Counted from the first letter of the stretch, positions 51,202 through 60,679 are shown. The stretch is DNA of 64,000 nucleotides from RGIG3159 sp045640565 (GCA_045640565.1 JAZUFG010000076.1:1-64000), one strand, 5' to 3'. Numbers and translations are program-made. The notes: generated by a model from the sequence alone, not told the origin.

Positions 51202-52995
51202 ATGAAAAAACTTCCTAAAAAAATACTTGCATTGATACTGTGCATTGTCATGGCAGCCTCCATGTGCATGCCTGCCTTTGCTCTTGATAAAAAGACGACC
51301 GAGCTGTACGCAAAACAGCTTGCCGTTGCCGGCATACAAAAGGCGGCAGGCATGATACCGCAAATCGGCGAGTCGATTTCCGGCGCTATCGGGAATTTCC
51401 TCCCCGGCATGCTGGGCATTGAAAGCGATCACGATAAGGTCATGGCGAAGCTGGATGAAATCTCCAACGCCATTGAAGGACTTGATATCAAGCTGAACCG
51501 TCAGCAGCAGGATCTTTTCAAGCAATTCCATGAAGAAAAGATCCGTGATTTTAACACCGCCGCCAATGCGCTGAAGAGCACCATTGATTCTCTTTATGAC
51601 TGCATTAAAGATATTGAAAGCGAATACGAGAACAAGAGCCAGGATGAAAAGCAGGTCGCCATCGCAACTCTGATCGAAAGCAACAAAATAGACAGCGTTA
51701 CTTCCACGGTCGCTCAGGTCAAGAATCTCACCAATTACCTCTGCGGCACACAAATATCAAACGGCAGAACGGACGGCATTTTTCAGCTTGTTTACGCGGG
51801 AAACTGCCGGGATTCCGCTCTCGGCGCCGAAGCGGCACTAAAATCCGCCGCGTATGTCCGATCCCTCTGCCAATATATGGACACGGCATACAAGACCCTT
51901 TTCGCCATCTACGCATCTAAGCTGTATGTCTGCGAAAACAGCGAAAGGATCGCCGCCGAAATGGCGGACGGCACGATCCCCAAGCACAAAATTTCCGACT
52001 ATACATCATATGACATGGATACCATCAAAAGCATGATATTCAGCGACAACGGTTCCAGCCTGTTCACATATTACAATAAGCTCTTCAATGACGAGAACAG
52101 CGCCGTCAACCGCTACAACGCCATGCTTGCGGATGTCTGGTTCTCCTATATAAAGGACACCGACTATACCCAGAATCCGGCAAAGATCGACTATATCCCT
52201 CTGGATCCCGAAATCAGCTTCCTGGTGCCCTATAATATCGGTTACGATGAAAATCTTAACAAAGAAACCACGAATATAAAGGGATTTACCGACTATTCGG
52301 ATCAGATAAAGGATCACTTTAGCAGCGTGGATAAAAAGATGCTGAGCGCCACACACCCCGTGCTTACGAACGATCAGATAACCCGGCTGATGGGGCACCT
52401 CGCGAGTGTCCCCGCGCTCGGCATGGATAACAAAGCTCCTTCCGTCATCTCCGTTCTTGATTATCTCGGCTTCAGCTTTGACGCTTACAACGCCTATGTT
52501 GACAAAACAAGGAGCGACTCCGATGCCCTCGGAGCCAGCTACAGAGACCCGGCGCTGCCGAGAGCCGAGACGGACGGAATGATCAAGGTCCTTCCGATGG
52601 CTACCGAAGCCATTACCGGAGCTGCCGTGATGTCCAAGGATTTGCCTATCCGGTTTGAGGAGAAGTATCCCGAAACGCCCAGCGGTTGGGTCAGCGATCA
52701 AGTTGTGGGATATGACCTCGGCGGCAGCGTGATCCAAGCCGATGCCACGTTCTCCGCGCAGATGGTAAAGGTATGCCATATCGCAAAACGCCAGGGCGAG
52801 AAGCTCGGCGACGTTGTCAACGATCCTCGGGTCATGCTGCTCTACTTTACGGAACCGATCGATGCCCCCTTTATTGGCACGCTCTTCAGTAAACTCTCTC
52901 CCGCTACGCTTGTCCTCATTTGCGTCGGCATGGCGGCAATCATAGCTGTTCCTACCGTTATCCTTGTACGGAAAAAGAAGAAAGCTGCAAAATAA
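51202..52995 (+). CDS. Secreted, membrane-anchored helical protein of unknown function
   Basis: A 597-residue protein of unrecognised family. Residues 1-27 form a signal peptide ending MPAFA. Next comes a Gly-rich amphipathic hydrophobic stretch (MIPQIGESISGAIGNFLPGM, about 40-60) and a coiled-coil-like region (DKVMAKLDEISNAIEGLDIK, about 68-110), then a mainly helical body. A C-terminal helix (TLVLICVGMAAIIAVPTVIL) with the tail RKKKKAAK anchors it. Hydrophobic glycine-rich segment plus long helices recalls N-terminal parts of helical pore-forming toxins, but I see no diagnostic motif. ATG 51202 follows AAAAGGAG. It is monocistronic by its promoter, with a small gap before the HD-domain gene. 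Confidence 0.72.
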   Translation: MKKLPKKILALILCIVMAASMCMPAFALDKKTTELYAKQLAVAGIQKAAGMIPQIGESISGAIGNFLPGMLGIESDHDKVMAKLDEISNAIEGLDIKLNRQQQDLFKQFHEEKIRDFNTAANALKSTIDSLYDCIKDIESEYENKSQDEKQVAIATLIESNKIDSVTSTVAQVKNLTNYLCGTQISNGRTDGIFQLVYAGNCRDSALGAEAALKSAAYVRSLCQYMDTAYKTLFAIYASKLYVCENSERIAAEMADGTIPKHKISDYTSYDMDTIKSMIFSDNGSSLFTYYNKLFNDENSAVNRYNAMLADVWFSYIKDTDYTQNPAKIDYIPLDPEISFLVPYNIGYDENLNKETTNIKGFTDYSDQIKDHFSSVDKKMLSATHPVLTNDQITRLMGHLASVPALGMDNKAPSVISVLDYLGFSFDAYNAYVDKTRSDSDALGASYRDPALPRAETDGMIKVLPMATEAITGAAVMSKDLPIRFEEKYPETPSGWVSDQVVGYDLGGSVIQADATFSAQMVKVCHIAKRQGEKLGDVVNDPRVMLLYFTEPIDAPFIGTLFSKLSPATLVLICVGMAAIIAVPTVILVRKKKKAAK

Positions 52996-53144
52996 TGCGT
53001 ACAGAACAAAGCCGAAGGCATGGAAGGCCAAGGACTCCCATGCCATATGGCTTTGTTCCTGTGCAAGAGTATGATCCTGCTCAAGAACACATCCGACAAA
53101 CGAAAAACTCTAAATCCAATTACTGCTTCCAAAGAAGGGATAAC

Positions 53145-53801
53145 ATGACCTACGAAGAAATAAAAAAGAACCCCTCCATTAACACCTATATCCAAGCAGC
53201 GGATGACTCCCTTGAGGCCCTCGGATTTACGGAGCATAGCTATGCCCATGTGACCCTTGTGGCCGAGAAAACCGGCTATATTTTAGAGACCCTGGGATAC
53301 GATGCCCGTACCGTTGAGCTTGGCAAAATTGCGGGATATCTGCATGATATCGGAAATCTGATCAACCGCGTGGATCACAGCCAAAGCGGTGCCATGATGG
53401 CATTCCGTATCCTTGACCATCTTCATTTTTCCGCGGAAGAAACTGCCATGATCGTATCCGCCATCGGGAACCACGATGAAGGAACCGGCGTTCCCGTAAG
53501 TCCCCTTGCAGCGGCCCTGATCCTGGCGGATAAATCCGATGTGCGCCGCAACCGTGTGCGCAATCCCGAGCTGACGGGCTTTGACATCCACGACCGCGTC
53601 AATTACTCTGTTACCAAGGCCGAATTAAAAATCAATTCCGCCCACACGATCATTAAACTGAAACTGCAGGTCGATACCCGTTTCGGAAGCGTGATGGAAT
53701 ATTTTGAAATATTCATGGCACGAATGATTCTCTGCCGGAAAGCGGCTGAAAAACTCGGCTTGGAGTTTAAGCTGATGATCAATGAGAATCAGCTCCTGTA
53801 G
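53145..53801 (+). CDS. HD-domain phosphohydrolase-like protein
   Basis: Cytoplasmic metal-dependent hydrolase candidate of 218 residues. The HD motif is GYLHDIGNLINRVDHSQSGA with a preceding conserved His (HSYAHVTLVAE) and a following AIGNHDEGTG, giving the usual H...HD...H...D arrangement. ATG 53145 is supported by AAGG 6 nt upstream; a longer frame upstream is composed of non-protein-like sequence. Substrate unknown; many HD proteins act on nucleotides. It lies 149 nt after the secreted helical protein and may share its transcript. Confidence 0.85.
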   Translation: MTYEEIKKNPSINTYIQAADDSLEALGFTEHSYAHVTLVAEKTGYILETLGYDARTVELGKIAGYLHDIGNLINRVDHSQSGAMMAFRILDHLHFSAEETAMIVSAIGNHDEGTGVPVSPLAAALILADKSDVRRNRVRNPELTGFDIHDRVNYSVTKAELKINSAHTIIKLKLQVDTRFGSVMEYFEIFMARMILCRKAAEKLGLEFKLMINENQLL

Positions 53802-53816
53802 ACCTTCTCCGGCTGC

Positions 53817-53840
53817 ACCGGAGGCCATGCCGGTTTTTTG
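53817..53840 (+). terminator. Probable terminator after the HD-domain gene
   Basis: ACCGG and CCGGT (53817-53834) close a small GC-rich hairpin followed by TTTTTT. The stem is short, so efficiency is uncertain. Confidence 0.55.
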
Positions 53841-53847
53841 TCTTTCC

Positions 53848-53876
53848 TTGACTTTCCCGGGATAATAGAGGATAAT
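53848..53876 (+). promoter_or_regulatory. Promoter of the oligopeptide transporter operon
   Basis: TTGACT (53848-53853) and GATAAT (53871-53876) with a 17-nt spacer. Transcription would start near 53883, leaving a leader of about 95 nt before the first gene. Confidence 0.65.
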
Positions 53877-53924
53877 AACTTTGAAAGCATGACCCGGCAC
53901 AACTGATTTCATCAAAACATTTGA

Positions 53925-53956
53925 CATCCGGTTTTTGCTGCTGCAAAGGCCGGATG
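53925..53956 (+). promoter_or_regulatory. Leader hairpin upstream of the oligopeptide operon
   Basis: CATCCGG and CCGGATG pair, with a further TTTGC/GCAAA pairing inside, ending 4-5 nt before the AGGAGG ribosome binding site. There is no U-tract, so it is not a terminator. It may affect translation or mRNA stability. Confidence 0.45.
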
Positions 53957-53977
53957 CTTTCATAGGAGGGCGAAGAT

Positions 53978-55930
53978 TTGAAAAAGAAAATCATTGCGAT
54001 CCTGCTTGCTTCCCTGCTCTGCCTGCAGCTTTTGGGCTGTGAAGCGGGCTATCAGGAAATTGACTACAGCGGCAGAGAAATCAACATGTATGAAGGCGAA
54101 AATGCCATTGAGAACCTCACCCTGAGTTTTCTATCCGGGGCAGAAATGGGCTCTCTCAATCCCATGCATACCAGCTCCAATCCCGATATCAGGATCATAG
54201 CCGAACTCTATGACGGCCTTGTTATTTCCGGAGAATCCGGAATGGCCCTTCCGGGAGTTGCAACTTCCTGGGAGCCCTCGGATGAGGGCAAAACATGGAC
54301 TTTCCACCTCCGGGATAATTGCTATTGGGTCAATGCAAAGGGCGAGAGAATGGCCACTGTGACCTCCGAGGATTTCCTTTGGGGGCTGGAGTGGGTGCTG
54401 AATCTCCACAAAAACGGTGCTGTCAGTACTCAGATGTCCACTGACCATGTGGCGGGTGCCGCGGACTATCTGAACTACACCTCCAGCCTCACTGAAGAGG
54501 AGGCTCTGGCTCTTCCTCTCTCCGTTTTCCTGGATATCGTAGGCATATCCGCCCCAGACCCGTACACAGTGGTTTTCCGCTGCACCAAGCCCTGCCCCTA
54601 TTTCCCTTCCGTTGTCTCCTCCCAGGAGTTCCTCCCTGTTTCAGGGGAACATCTCAAAGAACTGGGACGGGATCGCTTTCTCATCAACTCCTGCAAGGAT
54701 GCTTGGTATAACGGTCCCTATCTTTTGACGGAATTCATCGCCGAAAATGAAAAAATTCTGGATGCCAACCCCGAATGGTATGGGAACGACGAACATACCC
54801 GCTTTCTTTCCATCACCTATAAGGCGGTGGAAAACGCCAGCATTGCCTATCAGCTCTATCAAAACGGTGAAGTGGACTATGTGGAGCTTTATCAGGACCA
54901 GCTGCAAAGCATCATCTCCAACCCTGAAAATCCATACGCAAATCAGTTGGTCCTCAGCTCGCCTAAGGAATATCTTTTCCTAAACATGTTTAATTTCCGC
55001 AAAAAAACGGAGGACGGCAATGAGGATACGGACTGGAACCGGGCTATCGCCTGCGAAGCCTTCCGCCTGGCCTGGTATTTCGGCGCGGATATCAGCCCCT
55101 ACCTCTCCATTATCAATCCGCTGGATCCCCTGATTTGTGAAAATACCCACATCCTTCCCCGGGGGATCGCGGCTCTTTCGGATGGGACCGACTATGCTGA
55201 CCTGGTGGAAGAAGGCCTCTCCTCGGGAGACGGGAAGGGAAAAATGACCCACTTGAACCGGGATCTCTTCCTGAAATACAAAGAGGAAGCCACGGAAGAG
55301 CTGAGTGCCCAGGGCGTGACCTTCCCCATTCAGGTCGATTACCCCATTCTGGCCTCGGATCAAGCCAGCCTGGACAAAGCACTTGTCTATAAGGACTGTG
55401 TGGAATCCAGCCTGGGGAAGGATTTTGTCAACCTGAATTTCATCACCTATGTTTCCTCCTACAACCGTGAGATTCTCTTTCCCCGCCTGCAATCCTTCCG
55501 GGTAAGTTCCTGGGGTGCCGACTATGCGGATCCCTCCAGCATTCTCTTTCAGTATCTCTACCAGAATCCCGATGCGTACTACACCGCCAACTACATGAAC
55601 ATCAACGACTATACAGAGGAGGAACTAAATGGGGACTACTCCTATATGAAAGAGCTGGTCGGGCAATTTGAGACTTATAATGAGCTCTATGAAAAAGCGG
55701 ACGCCATCACAAACGACAATGACGCCCGCTATCGAGCCTTTGCAGAGGCGGAAATCTATGCCCTGCAGCACTGCCTGATGATGCCGGTTTATGTGGAACG
55801 GGGTTGGACTCTCAGCAAGATTGACCTGTCCTCTCAGTGCAGCGGTGCCTCCGGTATGGGGCGCTACCGCCATCTGGACATACGAACGGACAAAAACGGC
55901 TATGACAACTCCATTTGGGAGGAGGACTGA
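53978..55930 (+). CDS. Oligopeptide ABC transporter substrate-binding lipoprotein (OppA-like)
   Basis: Extracellular lipoprotein of 650 residues that captures peptides. The start is TTG with AGGAGG 8 nt upstream. The signal peptide ends in the lipobox LLGC (Cys21). Family blocks: LTLSFLSGAEMGSLNPMHTS, IAELYDGLVISGESGMALPGVATSW (in parts), KTWTFHLRDNCYWVNAKG and the later YNGPYLLTEFIAENEKIL. Length is above the usual 540-600. It is the first gene of a four-gene operon with the two permeases and the fused ATPases. Confidence 0.92.
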   Translation: MKKKIIAILLASLLCLQLLGCEAGYQEIDYSGREINMYEGENAIENLTLSFLSGAEMGSLNPMHTSSNPDIRIIAELYDGLVISGESGMALPGVATSWEPSDEGKTWTFHLRDNCYWVNAKGERMATVTSEDFLWGLEWVLNLHKNGAVSTQMSTDHVAGAADYLNYTSSLTEEEALALPLSVFLDIVGISAPDPYTVVFRCTKPCPYFPSVVSSQEFLPVSGEHLKELGRDRFLINSCKDAWYNGPYLLTEFIAENEKILDANPEWYGNDEHTRFLSITYKAVENASIAYQLYQNGEVDYVELYQDQLQSIISNPENPYANQLVLSSPKEYLFLNMFNFRKKTEDGNEDTDWNRAIACEAFRLAWYFGADISPYLSIINPLDPLICENTHILPRGIAALSDGTDYADLVEEGLSSGDGKGKMTHLNRDLFLKYKEEATEELSAQGVTFPIQVDYPILASDQASLDKALVYKDCVESSLGKDFVNLNFITYVSSYNREILFPRLQSFRVSSWGADYADPSSILFQYLYQNPDAYYTANYMNINDYTEEELNGDYSYMKELVGQFETYNELYEKADAITNDNDARYRAFAEAEIYALQHCLMMPVYVERGWTLSKIDLSSQCSGASGMGRYRHLDIRTDKNGYDNSIWEED

Positions 55931-55935
55931 CACCA

Positions 55936-56892
55936 ATGGGAAAATATATCGCAAAAAAGATTCTCTGGGGACTTTTGACCGTCTTCGTGGTCCTGACAGT
56001 GGTATTTATTCTGATTCGCCGCCTCCCCACGGACTATTTCTTCACGACGGATCAGCTTACCAAGCTTTCTGAATCGGAGAAAGATTTGATTTTGGAAACC
56101 GCAGGTCTGAAGGACCCCATTCTCACTCAGCTAAAGGACTATTACGGAAGGCTTTTCCGGGGTGATTTCGGCATTTCCCGCAGAATACAGGTGGGCGTTC
56201 CGGTGGCGGAGATCATTGCCGGCAGAATCGGCATTTCCTTTAAACTTGGCCTTATTTCTCTGCTCCTGGCTGTCTTCCTGGGAGTCCTGATGGGCATTAT
56301 GCAGACGCTCTACAAGGATAAGCTGGGAGATCATCTGGGCACCGCCTACACCATTTTCATTGATGCGGTCCCAACCGTGGTAGCCTTTTCCCTGATTATG
56401 GTACTGGGAACCAAGGTCTTCCACCTGCCAACTATCTATTCCCGGCGAGTCCACCCCGTCTCCTCCCTAATAATGCCCGTCCTCTGCATGGCCCTGCCCA
56501 GCATTGCAGGTTATGCTCTCTGGACGCGTCGCTACATGGTGGATGAGCTGAACAAGGACTATATCAAGCTCTGCAAAATGAAGGGCATGAGCAATTTTCA
56601 TATTCTTTTCCGGCATGTCCTCCGGAATGCAGTGGTCCCCCTGGTCCAGTATCTCCCCACCAGTCTGCTTTTCACCATCGGCGGTTCCATGCTGGTAGAA
56701 TCCTTCTTCTCCATCCCCGGCATGGGTTCTCTCTTCACCTCTGCTATTCAGCAGTACGATTTGGATGTGGTCCAGACCCTGATGCTGATCTTTTCCGGCA
56801 TGTCCGTAGGCGGTATCCTTCTTGGTGACCTGCTGATGGCTGCCGTTGACCCCCGGATCAAACTCAGCAGCGGAAAGGAGGCCACAAGATGA
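55936..56892 (+). CDS. Oligopeptide ABC transporter permease (OppB-like)
   Basis: First permease of the importer, 318 residues with six predicted helices. KKILWGLLTVFVVLTVVFIL is the N-terminal helix, and the permease loop SLIMPVLCMALPSIAGYALWTRR followed by DYIKLCKMKGMS contains the EAA-type contact with the ATPase (split here for reading). ATG 55936 follows GGAGGA within the end of the OppA gene. The next gene overlaps its stop by 4 nt. Confidence 0.92.
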   Translation: MGKYIAKKILWGLLTVFVVLTVVFILIRRLPTDYFFTTDQLTKLSESEKDLILETAGLKDPILTQLKDYYGRLFRGDFGISRRIQVGVPVAEIIAGRIGISFKLGLISLLLAVFLGVLMGIMQTLYKDKLGDHLGTAYTIFIDAVPTVVAFSLIMVLGTKVFHLPTIYSRRVHPVSSLIMPVLCMALPSIAGYALWTRRYMVDELNKDYIKLCKMKGMSNFHILFRHVLRNAVVPLVQYLPTSLLFTIGGSMLVESFFSIPGMGSLFTSAIQQYDLDVVQTLMLIFSGMSVGGILLGDLLMAAVDPRIKLSSGKEATR

Positions 56893-57818
56893 AAAAACTG
56901 TCCGAATATACAAATGAAGAACTTTTCGCCCGGGTCCCCTACCGTGCAGAACGGGCGGATGACATCTCTGACGGCAACTACTCCTATTGGAAAAGCGTGT
57001 TCTACAACTTCTCCAAAAAGAAATTCACCCTGATTCTGGCCGCGCTCTTCCTGCTTCTGGTCCTCTTCTCTTTCCTGGTTCCCCTCTTCAGTCCGGATTA
57101 CGGGAACCTGACCACCAATGCAGAGGAAGTCTTCCTCCGGCCCGATTCCGCACACTGGTTCGGGACGGACAATATCGGCCGGGATTACTGGATCCAAGTC
57201 TGGGCTGCTTCCCGGACTTCCATTCTCCTCGCCCTTCTTGTGGCCGCCGGACAGACTGTCATCGGGGTCCTTTTCGGCCTGGTCTGGGGCTATGTCCGTC
57301 AACTGGACTGGCTCTTCAGCTTTCTCTTCAATCTCGTGGACAATATTCCCACCATTATTTATCTAACCCTGATTTCCTTCATCGTGGGCCAGGGCTTCTG
57401 GATCATGACTATCTCTCTGATCCTCATCGGCTGGCTTCCCACAGCTCTGAGCGTTCGCAACATGGTCCTGATGATCCGGGACCGGGAATTCAATCTGGAA
57501 TCCCGCTGTTTGGGAACTCCCACCGGGCGAATTCTCCTGAAGAATCTTCTGCCGCAACTCATTTCCGTGCTTCTCCTCTCCCTGACCCTTTCTATTCCCC
57601 AGACCATTGCCATGGAATCCACCCTCTCTTTCCTGGGCTTGGGACTGGGCATTGATACGCCCTCTCTGGGTCTCCTCCTACAGAATGCCAGAAGATACTT
57701 CATCTCCTACCCCTACCTTTTGGTCATTCCCTCCATCCTTGTATCCCTGGTAACCGTAACCTTCTATCTGGTCGGCAACGCCTTTGCAGACGCCTCCGAC
57801 CCCAAGAATCACAGATAA
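56889..57818 (+). CDS. Oligopeptide ABC transporter permease (OppC-like)
   Basis: Second permease, 309 residues. After a cytoplasmic N-terminus comes a helix (FTLILAALFLLLVLFSFLVP), then WFGTDNIGRDYWIQVWAASR, the signature of OppC/DppC proteins, and a C-terminal EAA-type loop ESRCLGTPTGRILLKNLLPQ. It overlaps the OppB-like gene by 4 nt, and its stop lies 13 nt before the ATPase start. Confidence 0.93.
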   Translation: MKKLSEYTNEELFARVPYRAERADDISDGNYSYWKSVFYNFSKKKFTLILAALFLLLVLFSFLVPLFSPDYGNLTTNAEEVFLRPDSAHWFGTDNIGRDYWIQVWAASRTSILLALLVAAGQTVIGVLFGLVWGYVRQLDWLFSFLFNLVDNIPTIIYLTLISFIVGQGFWIMTISLILIGWLPTALSVRNMVLMIRDREFNLESRCLGTPTGRILLKNLLPQLISVLLLSLTLSIPQTIAMESTLSFLGLGLGIDTPSLGLLLQNARRYFISYPYLLVIPSILVSLVTVTFYLVGNAFADASDPKNHR

Positions 57819-57831
57819 TCGGGAGGCTGAA

Positions 57832-59829
57832 ATGGAAAAAAAGAATATCATTCTAAGCCTTCAGGACCTTTCCGTCAGCTTCACTGTGAAGAGCGGCATC
57901 AACAAGGTGATCCGGAATTGCTCTCTGGACCTCTATGAGGGCGAGATTCTGGCCATTGTAGGTGAATCCGGCTCCGGAAAATCCGTAATCAACAAATCCA
58001 TGGTGGGCATGCTGGATAAAAACGGTTTCATTGCCGGCGGAAAAATTCTCTTCCATGGGCAGGACCTCAGCAAGATCCGGGACGAAAAGGAATGGTCCGA
58101 GATCCGCGGCAAAAAAATAGCCATGGTCATGCAGGACCCTATGACTGCCCTTGACCCCCTGATGACCGTGGGCAAGCAGATTGAAGAAGCCATTCTTCTC
58201 CATCGGAAGGTCTCCAAACAGGAGGCAAAGGAAGAAGCGATCCGTATGCTGCAAAAGGTAGGCATTACGGAGCCTGAGCGCCGTTACCGCCAGTATCCCC
58301 ATGAGCTTTCCGGCGGCCAGAGGCAGAGGATCGTCATAGCCATTGCCTGCTCCTGCAAACCGGAGATCCTGATCTGCGATGAACCCACCACTGCTTTGGA
58401 TGTGACCAAACAAAACCAGATTTTAAAACTCATCCGTCAGATGAAGGAAGAGCTGGGCATGACTGTCATCATCGTGACGCATGACCTGGGTGTGGTCGCC
58501 AACATAGCGGAACGGGTCGCCGTCATGTATGCCGGAGAATTCGTGGAGATCGGCATGGCAGAAGATATCTTCTATGATGCATGGCACCCCTATACCTGGG
58601 CCCTTTTGGCCGCCATCCCCCAGCGGGGCACCAAAGGGCAGCCCCTTCCCTCCATAGACGGCACTCCACCCAACCGTTATAACGACATTATTGGGGACCC
58701 CTTTGCCCCAAGAAACCGGAATGCTCTGGTCATTGACTATCTGGAAGCGCCCCCCTGGTTTGACCTCAGCGAAAGCCACAGGGCAAAAACCTGGCTCCTG
58801 GACCCTCGCTGTCAGGATCCTCAAAGGCCTGACTATGTCCTCAATTTCCGCGCTCCCAGTGAAAACAGCTCCGCAAAAAAGAACAGCGAAAGAAAAGAAA
58901 GCGGCTGCGCTGATGCCGGGCCCGCAGATGCAGGCCTGCCGCCCCGCGAAAAGCTCATTGAGGTCAAAAATCTCCAGGTTTCCTTCGGCGAAGGCGCCTC
59001 CCGACACGCAGTCGTCAATCATGTGACCTTTGATATCTACCGGGGCGAAACCTTCTCTGTGGTGGGAGAATCCGGCTCCGGAAAATCCACCGTTGCCAAG
59101 GCGATTATGCGGATCAACCCCTGCTCCGACGGTGAAATTCTCTATAAAGGGCAAAAAATCAGTGGAAAAATCTCCAAAGAGCTGGACAGGAAGATCATCA
59201 AGGAAATGCAAATGGTTTTCCAGGATCCGCAGGCCTCCCTGAACGACCGTGCCAAGGTGGACTATATCATCTCCGAGGGGCTCTACAACTTTGGCCTCTT
59301 TACTGACGAAGCCGACCGGCAAAAAAAGGTGCTTGATGCCCTCCATGAGGTAGGGCTCCAACCCAAGCACGCCTCCCGCTTCCCCCATGAATTCTCCGGC
59401 GGACAGCGCCAGCGTATCGGCATTGCCCGGGCTCTCATTATGGAACCGGAATTTATCGTGGCAGACGAGCCCATTTCCGCCCTGGATGTGAGTATCCGAG
59501 CCCAAGTTCTGAACCTTCTGCACCGATTGAAAAAAGAGCACAACCTCACCTATCTTTTCATTGCCCACGACCTCAGCATCGTGCGCTTTATCTCCGACCG
59601 GGTAGCAGTCATCCACAAGGGAAGAATTGTGGAGTTGGCCGAAACAGAGGAGCTCTACCAAAACCCCATCCACCCCTACACCAAGTCTCTTCTTTCCGCC
59701 GCCCCCATTCCCGACCCGATTTTGGAAAAACAGAAGCAGGCCCTGGAATACGAAGCTCCTGACGGCGGCTATGAAAACGCCATTTGGACGGAGGTCCTCC
59801 CCGGCCATTTTGTACTGATGGAAAATTAG
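57832..59829 (+). CDS. Fused oligopeptide ABC ATPases (OppD-OppF in one chain)
   Basis: A 665-residue cytoplasmic ATPase made of two complete OppD/OppF-type nucleotide-binding domains. Domain 1 (about 5-325): Walker A GESGSGKSVINKSM, signature ELSGGQRQRIVIAIA, Walker B ILICDEPTTALD. Domain 2 (about 378-655): GESGSGKSTVAKAIM, FSGGQRQRIGIARAL, FIVADEPISALD. They are joined by a polar Ser/Lys/Ala/Asp-rich linker at about 340-378. The OppD-type C-terminal block with HPYTWALLAAIPQRG and the OppF-type HPYTKSLLSAAP are both present. ATG 57832 follows GGGAGG. Separate OppD and OppF chains are the usual form. Confidence 0.93.
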   Translation: MEKKNIILSLQDLSVSFTVKSGINKVIRNCSLDLYEGEILAIVGESGSGKSVINKSMVGMLDKNGFIAGGKILFHGQDLSKIRDEKEWSEIRGKKIAMVMQDPMTALDPLMTVGKQIEEAILLHRKVSKQEAKEEAIRMLQKVGITEPERRYRQYPHELSGGQRQRIVIAIACSCKPEILICDEPTTALDVTKQNQILKLIRQMKEELGMTVIIVTHDLGVVANIAERVAVMYAGEFVEIGMAEDIFYDAWHPYTWALLAAIPQRGTKGQPLPSIDGTPPNRYNDIIGDPFAPRNRNALVIDYLEAPPWFDLSESHRAKTWLLDPRCQDPQRPDYVLNFRAPSENSSAKKNSERKESGCADAGPADAGLPPREKLIEVKNLQVSFGEGASRHAVVNHVTFDIYRGETFSVVGESGSGKSTVAKAIMRINPCSDGEILYKGQKISGKISKELDRKIIKEMQMVFQDPQASLNDRAKVDYIISEGLYNFGLFTDEADRQKKVLDALHEVGLQPKHASRFPHEFSGGQRQRIGIARALIMEPEFIVADEPISALDVSIRAQVLNLLHRLKKEHNLTYLFIAHDLSIVRFISDRVAVIHKGRIVELAETEELYQNPIHPYTKSLLSAAPIPDPILEKQKQALEYEAPDGGYENAIWTEVLPGHFVLMEN

Positions 59830-59839
59830 CAGACTCTCC

Positions 59840-59878
59840 GAACGGCTTGAGCGCTCTGCGCCCAGGCCGTTCTTTTTT
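59840..59878 (+). terminator. Intrinsic terminator of the oligopeptide operon
   Basis: GAACGGC...GCGC and GCGC...GCCGTTC form a long interrupted stem (59840-59872), followed by TTTTTT. It lies 10 nt after the stop codon. Confidence 0.88.
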
Positions 59879-59991
59879 CCTGTTTGCGCCGCTCTTTTTT
59901 CCTTTTTCCGCCAGAAATACGGAAAAACCCGCAAAAATGAGTTTCCAGACAAAAAACCTTACATTTTTTCAGTAAAAATAAAAACTTTTTA

Positions 59992-60020
59992 TTGACATCT
60001 TTTTTTCTTTTTTATACAAT
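59992..60020 (+). promoter_or_regulatory. Promoter of the first TetR gene
   Basis: TTGACA (59992-59997) and TACAAT (60015-60020) with a 17-nt T-rich spacer, 30 nt before the start codon. Confidence 0.8.
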
Positions 60021-60050
60021 GCTCATAAATATCGAAAAGGGGTAGGTTTT

Positions 60051-60569
60051 ATGCCGAAAATCATCAAAAACCTGAACAAGAAGATTCTGGCGGAAGCAAA
60101 GAAACTTCTTCTGGAGCAGGGAGTCCGCGACATGAGCGTCCGGGAATTGGCGCAAAGATGCGGGATCGCCGTGGGCACTGTATATAATTACTATGAATCC
60201 AAGGAAATCCTGATCGCCGAAATCATGATGGCAGACTGGGACAGCACGGTACAAAAGGCCAAAAAAGGGATTGCCAAGGCGAAATCCGGAGTGGACGGCA
60301 TGGAAGTCATTTATAATGCCATCAGATCCTTTTTCAGTGTCTACAACAAGGTCTTTGACAGTTTTAAAAAGACATTATATGTCCCCGCGGAATACCACAA
60401 GCGTTTAATTGAAGAAATCATTGAATTGGAAAAGCATAATTTTGAGCATTTCCCCTGTGCCATGGAGCCTGCACCCTATAAATTCCTTGCAGAGAACATC
60501 ATGCACGCAGTAACTCAGGGCAGAATGGACTTTGATGAACTCCGTCCCGTTCTGGAGCGGATCCTCTGA
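60051..60569 (+). CDS. TetR-family transcriptional regulator (copy 1)
   Basis: Dimeric repressor of 172 residues. The N-terminal helix-turn-helix is KKLLLEQGVRDMSVRELAQR followed by CGIAVGTVYNYYESKEILI, a standard TetR DNA-binding domain. The C-terminal ligand domain is unassigned. Its gene and promoter closely resemble those of the next gene, so the pair arose by duplication. Its target is not evident from position alone. Confidence 0.88.
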   Translation: MPKIIKNLNKKILAEAKKLLLEQGVRDMSVRELAQRCGIAVGTVYNYYESKEILIAEIMMADWDSTVQKAKKGIAKAKSGVDGMEVIYNAIRSFFSVYNKVFDSFKKTLYVPAEYHKRLIEEIIELEKHNFEHFPCAMEPAPYKFLAENIMHAVTQGRMDFDELRPVLERIL

Positions 60570-60645
60570 TCATCCGGCAACGGAAAAGAAGATTTCCCCG
60601 TATCCGGCTTTCTTTTCCCCTTGAACACATGCCCCTATACAGATC

Positions 60646-60679
60646 CAGCCTGTGCTTTTTGGCACAGGCTGTCCTTTTT
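60646..60679 (+). terminator. Intrinsic terminator between the two TetR genes
   Basis: CAGCCTGTGC (60646-60655) and GCACAGGCTG (60662-60671) pair perfectly around a T-rich loop, followed by TCCTTTTTG. Confidence 0.9.
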
